11,283 nt of DNA, from assembly GCF_039522005.1 (NCBI RefSeq), contig NZ_BAAADA010000130.1:1-11283 (forward strand), in the 5' to 3' direction. This DNA is from Alkalibacterium indicireducens. GTDB taxonomy: Bacteria > Bacillota > Bacilli > Lactobacillales > Carnobacteriaceae_A. The notes under the pieces are model-generated. The model was given only the letters and a program-made list of their open reading frames with translations, searched no databases and was not told the origin of the DNA. A program made the translations under genes and the position numbers. Positions 1 to 6,614 of the stretch are shown here, in pieces (within the stretch, counting starts at the first letter, position 1; every line of letters begins with the position of its first letter).

Positions 1-11
1 AGTTCAATATT

Positions 12-494
12 CTAACTGATCTTTACGGTAAAAGGATAGAACGTCGTTCTTAGGGGTGCGAAACTTGAGTTATATACAATTCTCAACAGCCCTACGACTA
101 CCATAATTGCAATACCTATCGAAACGGTCAGGATCAGCTGAAAACTGTCGATCGTTCCACTAGTGACAATACTGACCTGATTTCCTAGTACCGTTAAACT
201 AGGTTCAGCTGCCGATATTATAAAACCGATCAGGAAACCCACAGTAACCAGGACATAGATACGGTTGGATTTCGCTACTCCTTTTCCTATGTATTCTCCA
301 ATAGGCGTTATAGCAATATCAACACCGACCAGAAATAGACTAAGGCCGATTACGATAGCTAGAGTGCCTAGAAAAAAGGCGATTAATAGACTTGAAGAAA
401 ACGGCACAAGGAAAAAATGAATCATCAGAACAAAGAGAAAGATAGGGGTAACTGAACGTGTGACTTCAAGCATTTTTTCAATTAGTATAGGCAT
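12..494 (-). CDS. DUF1538 family membrane protein, apparently short at the C-terminus
   Basis: This 160-residue, very hydrophobic protein resembles the DUF1538 family, polytopic membrane proteins of unknown transport function often encoded next to PII-like regulators. Likely membrane segments lie near residues 17-31, 36-57, 79-96 and 119-140. The conserved-looking AAEP-S-L-TVLG-QV stretch (about 95-107) follows the third segment. The start is chosen for the purine-rich AGGGGAA upstream, and the gene lies 26 bases after the PII-like gene, so the two form one operon. As I recall, family members are usually over 200 residues. Here the protein stops soon after the GLLRIVYN helix end, and all three minus-strand frames are closed before the window edge. 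It may therefore be truncated or may be half of a split pair. The family is fairly sure; intactness is not. Confidence 0.7.
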   Translation of the reverse strand: MPILIEKMLEVTRSVTPIFLFVLMIHFFLVPFSSSLLIAFFLGTLAIVIGLSLFLVGVDIAITPIGEYIGKGVAKSNRIYVLVTVGFLIGFIISAAEPSLTVLGNQVSIVTSGTIDSFQLILTVSIGIAIMVVVGLLRIVYNSSFAPLRTTFYPFTVKIS

Positions 495-520
495 GTCAGA
501 TTATTCCCCTTTTTTTTAAT

Positions 521-1231
521 TTAAATAACTCCTATCGTTTCACTTAGATCCGCTACAAATAGAATACCGGAGTTTGGTTTTTCCAGTCCTAAAACCTTAT
601 TGACTTCTGTAGTAATAGCCTTGGTCTGATCTCTGGATGAAATGATCAGTACCATATCTTTTTCAGGCTCAATTTCCATATTGAATACTTTTTTTGTCTC
701 GTACCCTCCTGCGCCATGTGCCTGAATCACTGTGCCGCCCTGGGCACCTGCTGCCTGAGCTGCCTCCATCACTATTTCAGATTGACCTTCTTTTGTAATT
801 ACAACAATCGCCTGAAACATATTATCCGGCTCCTTCGTATCTATTCCTTTATTTTCCATCTGATTCCATTCCTGGTCAAAACCTTGACTGTCAGCTGGAT
901 CGATTAGTTCAGATTGATCAGCCGCCTGTTGTTTGACAAGGCCCATTGCACCTGCAAGTGGGAGTCTGAAGCAGATCCCTTTATTTTTTCTTGTCATCCC
1001 CATAGTGTCAGCTATATGCATCATTGCTGTCTGAGCTGTCGATTCGTCAGAGATAAATACAGCTATTTCTTTTCGGACTTTATCCAGACCCAGTTTGTTC
1101 AATACTCTGCCTTGTACTGTTCCTTCCCCTCTGATGACCGTACCACCGTTAACTCCTTTTTTGGCTGCCATTTTCAGACATGTATCTCCCTGCCCTCTTT
1201 TTACAATGCAGCCTACTAATTCTACTTTCAT
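521..1231 (-). CDS. Tandem two-domain PII-like regulator linked to DUF1538
   Basis: This 236-residue soluble protein has two PII-like ferredoxin-fold domains, about residues 1-100 and 137-236. The duplication is visible: GGTVIRGEGT (29-38) matches GGTVIQAHGAG (165-175), and NKGICF...GAMGL (83-98) matches NSGILF...TIGV (220-235). An acidic, glutamine-rich linker (about 100-136) joins them. Classical GlnB/GlnK proteins are about 112 residues with a T-loop tyrosine that is uridylylated; neither half shows that Y-x-G-x-E-Y motif. It therefore probably senses a nucleotide or other small ligand rather than acting in standard uridylylation-based nitrogen control. It sits just upstream of the DUF1538 membrane gene, and family practice suggests it gates that protein. 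The start is supported by GAGGTGA seven bases before the ATG. The ligand cannot be read from the sequence. Confidence 0.82.
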   Translation of the reverse strand: MKVELVGCIVKRGQGDTCLKMAAKKGVNGGTVIRGEGTVQGRVLNKLGLDKVRKEIAVFISDESTAQTAMMHIADTMGMTRKNKGICFRLPLAGAMGLVKQQAADQSELIDPADSQGFDQEWNQMENKGIDTKEPDNMFQAIVVITKEGQSEIVMEAAQAAGAQGGTVIQAHGAGGYETKKVFNMEIEPEKDMVLIISSRDQTKAITTEVNKVLGLEKPNSGILFVADLSETIGVI

Positions 1232-1264
1232 AGTTGTTCACCTCATTTTTTAAGCTACTCTTCC

Positions 1265-1293
1265 AGTATAACCAATTTCGTAAGTATCTTCCA
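1265..1293 (-). promoter_or_regulatory. Candidate promoter of the PII-like/DUF1538 operon
   Basis: On the minus strand a TATACT -10 (1265-1270) lies 33 bases before the PII-like ATG. The hexamer 17 bases upstream is a weak TGGAAG. The -10 is embedded in TTGGTTATACTGGAAG, which closely matches the promoter of the neighbouring channel gene. The -10 is plausible; the -35 is poor. Confidence 0.35.
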
Positions 1294-1365
1294 CTTTTGT
1301 CAGATTGATTCATTATTAAGGACATGATCAGTCTATTTACTTTTGATAAATGGTTATTTTATAAC

Positions 1366-1414
1366 AAAAAACACGACCACCGTTTTTCCAATAAGGAACT
1401 ATCGATGGTCGTGT
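1366..1414 (-). terminator. Rho-independent terminator after the mechanosensitive channel gene
   Basis: On the minus strand ACACGACCA (1414-1406) pairs perfectly with TGGTCGTGT (1379-1371) across a 26-base loop and runs into a U tract (1371-1366). It lies about 60 bases past the channel stop codon and separates that gene from the PII-like operon. Confidence 0.75.
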
Positions 1415-1477
1415 CCACTATTCAATTACGGCTTCATGACATAATTGAGTCATCTGCCCTATATTGTCTAGTTAATC

Positions 1478-2770
1478 TTATAAGTCTGGTGATGACTGGT
1501 CAGTTGAGTCAACTGTTGGTTCAACTGATGGATCTCCTGATTTATTGCTTTCTTTTTCAATTTTTTTATCAGCACGTTCAAGCTGCTTTCTGGCAAAGTC
1601 GCGTCCACCAAGTCCAAATGCCAAGGCAAAGGCTACTGCAAGTCCACCAATAATGAACATGAATGCAAAGTTCACGATGCTTGAAGCAAAGTTCAGCTGA
1701 TCAAGTGCCATGAATACTGCAAAAACGATCAGGATATATTTAAGCATAACGCCTGCAAAGGGACTGCCTGTTGCTTTCTTGATTCCTGAAGCCAGCAATT
1801 GTCCTCCAACGAATGCCAGTCCAATGATGATGGCTGCAAACAGTACATTAGGCAGATAAGCAATTACTGCGCCAACGATAATGTTCAACATTTGAAGATT
1901 CAAAACATTAAGTGCTTCTACCAGGAAGAACAGACCGATCAGTACAGCAACGACTTGTCCAACTGCATGAGCTAGGTCGATATCCATATTCGCTGATTTT
2001 CTTAGATATGAAGAGTACTTGTTGAAACCTGTTCCTCTAAGCAGGTCGGTCACAATGTCTCCAACAAATTTAGCCAGCACCATACCAATAGCCAGCAGCA
2101 CAACGGCTACAAGAATATTTGGTATAGCCTGAAGGATTGTATTGAGTACATCACTTACCGGCTGAGCAATCGTATCGATATCAAGAACATCCAGTGCAAT
2201 CAGAATAATTGGTACTAAGATCAGGAAGTATACGATATTAGCCAATACTGATGCAATCGTTCCCTTGCTGTCTTCAACATCTGATGTAGCCGTCTCAGAA
2301 CCTGAGAGTTTATTCAAGAACCGGTCAAGATTGGCAGCAACTGCAAGATTATAAACCAGATTCTTGACGAATTTAGCTGCATAGAAACCTAATACGAGAA
2401 TAACAATAGCTGAGATGATATTAGGCAGGAATGCAAATGCCGTATCAAGCATATTCTGAATCGGCTGACCAATTGCTTCAAGTCCGAATGTGTAAAAGAT
2501 ACCTGGAAGGAAGAATACCCATACCAGGAAGTACCCTACTTTACCTAAGGCATTGACCATCGAATGTCCCTGGTTCTCGTTATTAGCTGCACCCCAGTCC
2601 TGTAATTTTGATGCAAGACCTGTTGCCTTCAGCCCTTTAATGATTGCTTTCTTCACTAGAGTAGCGACGACCCAGGCTACTAGAATAAGTAGTAACCCCA
2701 TTAACAAACGAGGAAGAAAATCGATGAACGTGTTCAGTCCTCGCTGAAACGAATCTCCGACATTATCCAT
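1478..2770 (-). CDS. Mechanosensitive ion channel family protein with repeated conserved TM helices (CmpX-like)
   Basis: A 430-residue integral membrane protein of the group carrying the 'conserved TM helix' repeat found in some mechanosensitive-channel relatives. The repeat is readable four times with a leading [LI]P-N/R: residues 19-43 (LPRLLMG), 115-139 (LPNIISA), 216-240 (IPNILVA) and 306-330 (LPNVLFA). Each is followed by a small-residue-rich helix ending in a basic or gated-looking K/G segment. A final glycine/alanine-rich helix (about 372-390, ending GLGGRDFA) resembles the pore-lining helix of MscS proteins. A charged hydrophilic tail (392-430) follows, with no room for the usual MscS cytoplasmic beta and vestibule domains. 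Its role is probably a membrane-tension or osmotic-stress channel. The start is supported by AAAGGAG nine bases before the ATG. It has its own promoter and terminator, so it is probably monocistronic. Confidence 0.82.
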   Translation of the reverse strand: MDNVGDSFQRGLNTFIDFLPRLLMGLLLILVAWVVATLVKKAIIKGLKATGLASKLQDWGAANNENQGHSMVNALGKVGYFLVWVFFLPGIFYTFGLEAIGQPIQNMLDTAFAFLPNIISAIVILVLGFYAAKFVKNLVYNLAVAANLDRFLNKLSGSETATSDVEDSKGTIASVLANIVYFLILVPIILIALDVLDIDTIAQPVSDVLNTILQAIPNILVAVVLLAIGMVLAKFVGDIVTDLLRGTGFNKYSSYLRKSANMDIDLAHAVGQVVAVLIGLFFLVEALNVLNLQMLNIIVGAVIAYLPNVLFAAIIIGLAFVGGQLLASGIKKATGSPFAGVMLKYILIVFAVFMALDQLNFASSIVNFAFMFIIGGLAVAFALAFGLGGRDFARKQLERADKKIEKESNKSGDPSVEPTVDSTDQSSPDL

Positions 2771-2809
2771 ATTATCAAACTCCTTTTCCTTTTTTTATTG
2801 AACACTTTC

Positions 2810-2838
2810 AGTATAGCCAAGGTATTAATAAAGAACAA
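2810..2838 (-). promoter_or_regulatory. Promoter of the mechanosensitive channel gene
   Basis: On the minus strand TTGTTC (2838-2833) and TATACT (2815-2810) are separated by 17 bases, a good sigma-A-type arrangement. The -10 lies about 39 bases before the channel ATG. The surrounding TTGGCTATACTGAAAG is nearly the same as the element before the PII-like gene. Confidence 0.55.
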
Positions 2839-2887
2839 ATAATATGCACTGTACTCCACCTAACAGCTTCTTCTGATAATTCCATAC

Positions 2888-2925
2888 AAAAAAGCTGTTT
2901 CCCTCTTCTGGAGGAGAACAGCTTT
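2888..2925 (-). terminator. Terminator of the DUF503-unknown-DegV operon
   Basis: On the minus strand AAGCTGTT (2924-2917) pairs with AACAGCTT (2899-2892), with extra CTC/GAG pairing inside the loop. A run of six U residues follows (2893-2888). It lies about 50 bases after the DegV stop codon and before the channel promoter region. Confidence 0.8.
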
Positions 2926-2975
2926 CTATTCATTCAGATCCTGTCTGTCGTTATTCTGAGATTCCCGCAGCTTTC

Positions 2976-3854
2976 TTATTCTTCAATGTACATATACTGC
3001 GACGGTTTCTGATCAAAGTAAAATACACCAACGCCGCCTATGCCTAAATGGGCAGCCAGTACCGCTCCGATATCAAAAATCTGTGTGGTAACATCCGGAA
3101 GTTCTTCCTGTACCATTTTTTCGAGTTGCTTTGCGCTTTCAATGTCATTGACGTGACTGATCGTGACCAGCTGATCGGTAAAGCCGTCTATCCCTTTTTT
3201 CACATCTTTTATCATCCGCTTGTATATTCGGTCCTGACCTCTGACCAGTTTCTTCAGGTAAATGCCCGTTTCGTTTACAGATAGATAAGGCTTGATATTC
3301 AATGCATCTCCGGCATATCCAGCTGCTTTCGGCAGACGCCCACCTTTGACGAGCCATTTCAGATTACTCAAGGTAAAGTGATACTTGATGTGTTCTGTAT
3401 TTTCTATGGTCTGGCTGACGATGGTTTCGAAATCTTCATTCTTCTTGGCCATTTCCATTGCCTGAAGAGCCAGCAGGGCCCCTCCGCCAGAGCCACCCTT
3501 GGAATCGATCACAGCGATGTTCATATCAGGATATTTTTCCAAATACGCTTCCACAGTTGTCTGTGCAACCTGATAGGTCCCGGAAAACTGACTGTAGATA
3601 GTAATGTAAATGACATCTTCTCCCCTCTCTCGGCAGGCATCAAGGGTATCGATCACAGTCTTGGGAGAAACCTGAGACGTTTTAGGAAGAATCCCTTCTT
3701 TCATATAGCCGTGCACATCTTCCAGAGACAGTTCCACCTGGTCCAGATAATCCTTTTCATTAATAATGACGCTTAATGGCAGAAAGTCATAGTCATATGT
3801 TTTTTTCATATAATTGTTCTGGTCGATGCCAGAATCGATCAGTATTCTAATCAT
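2976..3854 (-). CDS. DegV family fatty-acid-binding protein
   Basis: This 292-residue protein has the length and layout of the DegV family, cytosolic proteins that bind a long-chain fatty acid and, as FakB, present it to the fatty acid kinase FakA in Gram-positive bacteria. Visible marks are the N-terminal I-DS (residues 6-8), the KTSQVSP ligand-pocket motif (58-64), YSQFSGTYQVA with the typical SGTY, the LKWLVKGGRLPKAAG segment, and the C-terminal GVGVFYFD stretch. The N-terminal region after DS is atypical (GIDQNNYMKKTYDYDF in place of the usual T-x-DLP), so this is a divergent subgroup. The start has AGAGGA six bases before the ATG. The gene follows the unknown gene by 25 bases and is the last of a three-gene operon. 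No FakA is in the window, so a role in fatty acid uptake is inferred from the family only. Confidence 0.85.
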   Translation of the reverse strand: MIRILIDSGIDQNNYMKKTYDYDFLPLSVIINEKDYLDQVELSLEDVHGYMKEGILPKTSQVSPKTVIDTLDACRERGEDVIYITIYSQFSGTYQVAQTTVEAYLEKYPDMNIAVIDSKGGSGGGALLALQAMEMAKKNEDFETIVSQTIENTEHIKYHFTLSNLKWLVKGGRLPKAAGYAGDALNIKPYLSVNETGIYLKKLVRGQDRIYKRMIKDVKKGIDGFTDQLVTISHVNDIESAKQLEKMVQEELPDVTTQIFDIGAVLAAHLGIGGVGVFYFDQKPSQYMYIEE

Positions 3855-3879
3855 GCGCTTTCCTCTTTTCTAATATAAA

Positions 3880-4539
3880 TTAGTCAGTAAGTATCTCAGT
3901 AATTTCTTCTTCAGTCAGAGAATCCGTATAGTACCTGTTCCAGACCTCATGAAGATGACTGCTTGAAAAGCCGCCGTATATCGCTGTCAGCTGCTTTTTC
4001 CATTTCAGCAGCAGGTCATATGTTTTTTCAGAATGATCGGATGTCTCCTCTTCTCCATCAGCAGACTGATTTCTCAATTCAGTCAACTTATCAGCTGGTT
4101 CTTCTCCCTGAGCATCGGACGGGATGGCTTGAAAGACATCCTCTTGTGGCCTGCCTTCATTTATGGCGTCTATCAGCTCAGTCGGAATAATGACGATAGA
4201 GCTGTCTTCTACCGTCACTGCAAAAAAGAAGCCTTTCTTTATAAGTGGTGCGAAACTTTTCAGACTTTCACTGTCTTTTACAGGCAGTACGTTCTGATTG
4301 CTTTCTGAAATGATGGATAAAACTTCATCCAGAATTTCCTGATAAAGTGTCTGAGCCTGATGAAGAATATGCGGCATCAGCGCTTCAGCGACTTTTATCT
4401 TCTTCCAGCTTTTGGGTAGAGTCAGACCGTGACTGCTAGCTATCTGCATCATCTGGCTTTTAGTATAGCCCATCAGCAGATTGATCATCCTGTAGTCTCC
4501 GGAATGCTCTTTCAAACTATCGATTGTCGGTTCAGTCAT
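3880..4539 (-). CDS. Unrecognised 219-residue protein with an N-terminal Rho-N/SAP-like helix pair
   Basis: I do not recognise a named family. The reading frame is open back to 4596, but the start is placed at the ATG at 4539 because AAAAGGA lies eight bases before it. An in-frame ATG at 4548 sits directly on that ribosome site. The result begins MTEPTIDSL and leaves 41 bases after the upstream DUF503 stop. The stretch YTKSQMMQIASSHGLTLP, followed by SWKKIKVAEAL, resembles the short helix-extended-helix of Rho-N or SAP-like nucleic-acid-binding modules. A mixed middle region (FFFAVTVEDSSIVIIPTELI) looks like a beta hairpin. A highly acidic low-complexity segment then precedes a C-terminal helical part with WNRYY and an acidic end. 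There is no signal peptide or membrane helix, so it is probably cytosolic. It lies between DUF503 and DegV genes on one transcript. Nucleic-acid binding is only a hint. Confidence 0.75.
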   Translation of the reverse strand: MTEPTIDSLKEHSGDYRMINLLMGYTKSQMMQIASSHGLTLPKSWKKIKVAEALMPHILHQAQTLYQEILDEVLSIISESNQNVLPVKDSESLKSFAPLIKKGFFFAVTVEDSSIVIIPTELIDAINEGRPQEDVFQAIPSDAQGEEPADKLTELRNQSADGEEETSDHSEKTYDLLLKWKKQLTAIYGGFSSSHLHEVWNRYYTDSLTEEEITEILTD

Positions 4540-4580
4540 CGCGTTCATCCTTTTAATTAGTTTTGACGGGTCCGTGGTCG

Positions 4581-4862
4581 CTAAGCTTCGATCCACTCGA
4601 CATGAAGTATTTCAATTTCATAATGCTCTTCTACATCTTTCAGAGCCGCTTCGATCTGCTGCCGACAAAGCTGACGGTTGCTTCCGACTACGCCGAAGCC
4701 CAGCACAGCCTTATTGTGGAGGTCCCACTCGTCAACTTCTGCAGTTGTCAGATGATGCCTGTTTCTAATGCGATGCACGACACTTTTGACCGTGCTGCGC
4801 TTGTCTTTCAAGGAGTATGAATCGTAAATCAGAATGGTCAGTTCAACACCCATTAGAATCAT
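4581..4862 (-). CDS. ylxP: YlxP-like DUF503 family protein
   Basis: This 93-residue protein matches the DUF503 family represented by Bacillus YlxP, small cytosolic proteins often encoded near infB and rbfA and suspected to act in ribosome or RNA metabolism. The features are a short beta strand start (VELTILIYDSYSLKDKRS), the family-typical SLKDKR followed by a basic helix (VHRIRNRHH), the EVDEWDLHNKAVLGFGVV core, and a final helix and strand ending in HVEWIEA. The frame is open to 4901, but the ATG at 4862 is preferred because GAGGAGG lies just upstream and the resulting length fits the family. Here it is not near infB but leads an operon with an unknown gene and DegV. The function of the family is not settled. 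Confidence 0.85.
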   Translation of the reverse strand: MILMGVELTILIYDSYSLKDKRSTVKSVVHRIRNRHHLTTAEVDEWDLHNKAVLGFGVVGSNRQLCRQQIEAALKDVEEHYEIEILHVEWIEA

Positions 4863-4891
4863 TTCAGTTCCTCCTCGTAGTATCTCGTTAA

Positions 4892-4920
4892 ATCGTAGCA
4901 TGCTTTCGATCCTTGTGCAA
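4892..4920 (-). promoter_or_regulatory. Promoter of the DUF503-unknown-DegV operon
   Basis: On the minus strand TTGCAC (4920-4915), a 17-base spacer and TACGAT (4897-4892) with an upstream TGC extended -10 give a plausible sigma-A promoter. It ends about 30 bases before the DUF503 ATG at 4862. It lies in the 204-base divergent region shared with the ClC genes. Confidence 0.5.
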
Positions 4921-4988
4921 TAATTGCCTTAATTACATGCAGTTATCTGAACATATATTAGAATACTCAGTCAATTAGGATCATTGTA

Positions 4989-5017
4989 TTGCTTTTCACT
5001 TGTATATTCGTTATCTT
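4989..5017 (+). promoter_or_regulatory. Candidate promoter of the ClC gene pair
   Basis: TTGCTT (4989-4994) and TATCTT (5012-5017) are 17 bases apart and end about 50 bases before the first ClC ATG. Both hexamers are weak matches. Several other AT-rich choices exist nearby, so the exact site is uncertain. I see no fluoride-riboswitch core in this leader. Confidence 0.3.
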
Positions 5018-5066
5018 AGTACTTATGTAAAAGATACTAAAGTGGTTTTTAGGAGTTTTATAAATA

Positions 5067-6591
5067 ATGAAGACATTAAATTTGTTTGACTGGTCTAAAA
5101 TAGCTTACGTAGCTAGAGGGCTGCTGGTCGGCGTACTCGTCGGAATCGTCGTCAGTCTGTTCCGCGTATCCATCGAGACGATGCTGACATTCATGCGTGA
5201 TGTTTATGCCTTTGCAGGAAATAATCCAGTATGGATTCTACCATTAATATTAGGTATTGCCATTATAGCATTTATTATTGCATTGATGATCAGAGACGAA
5301 CCGGACATTAAAGGATCAGGGATCCAGGATATCGAAGGACAGCTTCACGGGGTATTGAAGCTGAACTGGCTGTCTATCCTCTGGCGTAAGTTTGTTGGAG
5401 GCGTGCTGTCCCATCGGTTCAGGACTTGCATTAGGTCGAGAGGGCCCTTCCATTCAGCTCGGAGGAGCGGTTGGTCAAGGGGTCAATCACTACCTTAAAG
5501 GTAACAAGTCTCAACAGAATATTCTTATTTCTGCTGGAGCAAGTGCCGGCTTATCCGCTGCCTTCAATGCCCCGGTATCAGGAATCATGTTCATACTGGA
5601 AGAAGTGCACCATAAATTTTCTAGTGTTCTTCTCCTGACTGCTTTTTCTGCATCAATTACAGCTAACTTTGTTGCCTATACGATTTTCGGTGTGCAGCCT
5701 GCGCTGGATCTCGGGTCACTTCTTCAGTTCCCTCTGGAGCATTATGCCCACTTGGTAATCATGGGGATATTTGTAGCAGTTATGGGGTGGGCTTATCAAG
5801 AAGTTCTGATGTATATGCCTAAACTTTATCAAAAAATTCCTATTCCACCTTATCTATATGGCTTTCTTCCATTTATTCTAGTTATACCCATCGGAATCTT
5901 TCTTCCTGAAATGCTTGGTGGAGGGACAGGTATTATCTTATTAATCAGTTCCGGGCGCATAAGCACACACCTGCTGGTAGGTATTTTCCTGTTTCGTTTC
6001 GTTTATTCTCACATCTCATATGGATCAGGTCTGCCAGGGGGAATCTTCATCCCAGTACTCAGCCTGGGCGCATTACTGGGAGCTATTTACGGAAACGGTG
6101 CTTTATGGATTACGGGAATCGAAGATATATTCATCAGAAGCTTCATCATCTATGCAATGGGCGGCCTTCTAACTGCCGTGACCAAAGTCCCGCTCACTGC
6201 AGTTATGCTGATCACTGAAATGACGGGGACAGTAACGCATCTGATGCCTCTTGCGGTTGTCTGTCTGACAGCGTATGTTGTCGCTGACTTTCTTGGCTCT
6301 GATCCGGTTTATGAAGAGTTGCTTCAGAAGAAAATACATCAGATTCCTAAAGTCTTTGAAGGAGAAGTCATTGAATTTGAAGTATCCGTTGAGCCGGACA
6401 GTGATCTGGATGGCATGATGGCCCGATACTTAAGACTTCCTTACGGATCGAAACTGGTTAAGGTCAGAAGACACAATAACGAGTTCATTCCGCACCAAGA
6501 TACGGTATTCTGGTCAGGAGACGAGCTGTTTTTCACAGCAGACAGCGGCTTTGTATCTGAAGTCAAAAAACAGCTGGACAAATTAAACTAA
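5067..6591 (+). pseudogene. ClC-type chloride channel/antiporter with RCK_C domain, first copy, broken by a one-base frameshift
   Basis: The gene encodes a ClC-family anion transporter, but the frame shifts at the CCC run at 5410-5412. Reading through with one C removed gives WRKFVGGVLSIGSGLALGREGP and a 507-residue protein, exactly the length of the next gene and alignable along its whole length. In that corrected protein the family hallmarks are complete: GSGIQD at 83-88 (the GSGIP motif with central Ser84), GREGP at 123-127 with gating Glu125, the EE pair near 178-179, GSGLPGGIFIP, and DPVYE with Tyr415 matching the inner chloride-coordinating tyrosine. A C-terminal RCK_C/TrkA_C-like domain covers about 430-507 and may sense a ligand. 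The start has TAGGAG eleven bases upstream. As written, translation would stop at 5498 after 143 residues. The downstream frame has no good start. The shift could be real or a sequencing error. Confidence 0.85.
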
Positions 6592-6614
6592 ACTAGCTTT
6601 AAAGGAGTTTCCAA

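Noticed and set aside
716..1219. Two plus-strand open frames antisense to the PII-like gene
   Set aside because: They are cysteine- and histidine-rich shadow translations of a well-supported gene and have no ribosome sites.
1436..1453. Inverted repeat ATGAC...GTCAT after the channel gene
   Set aside because: It is only five base pairs with no U tract. The nearby 9-bp hairpin at 1371-1414 is the better terminator.
3048..3776. Open frames on either strand within the DegV gene
   Set aside because: They are overlapping alternative-frame translations with no family resemblance. The DegV frame explains the region.
4863..5066. Fluoride or other riboswitch in the ClC leader
   Set aside because: The leader is short and AT-rich, and I could not find the conserved fluoride-riboswitch core or a terminator-like switch.
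5392..5498. Programmed +1 frameshift joining the two ClC frames
   Set aside because: The site (CTG TCC CAT) is not a recognised slippery sequence. The P-site serine tRNA would re-pair poorly after a +1 slip, there is no rare codon or stop at the shift, and the paralogue has no such site. A plain one-base insertion is simpler.
5392..6591. Separate ClC protein starting at the TTG at 5392
   Set aside because: There is no ribosome site before it. It would begin inside the membrane core without the GSG motif and first helices, and its first residues do not match the family.
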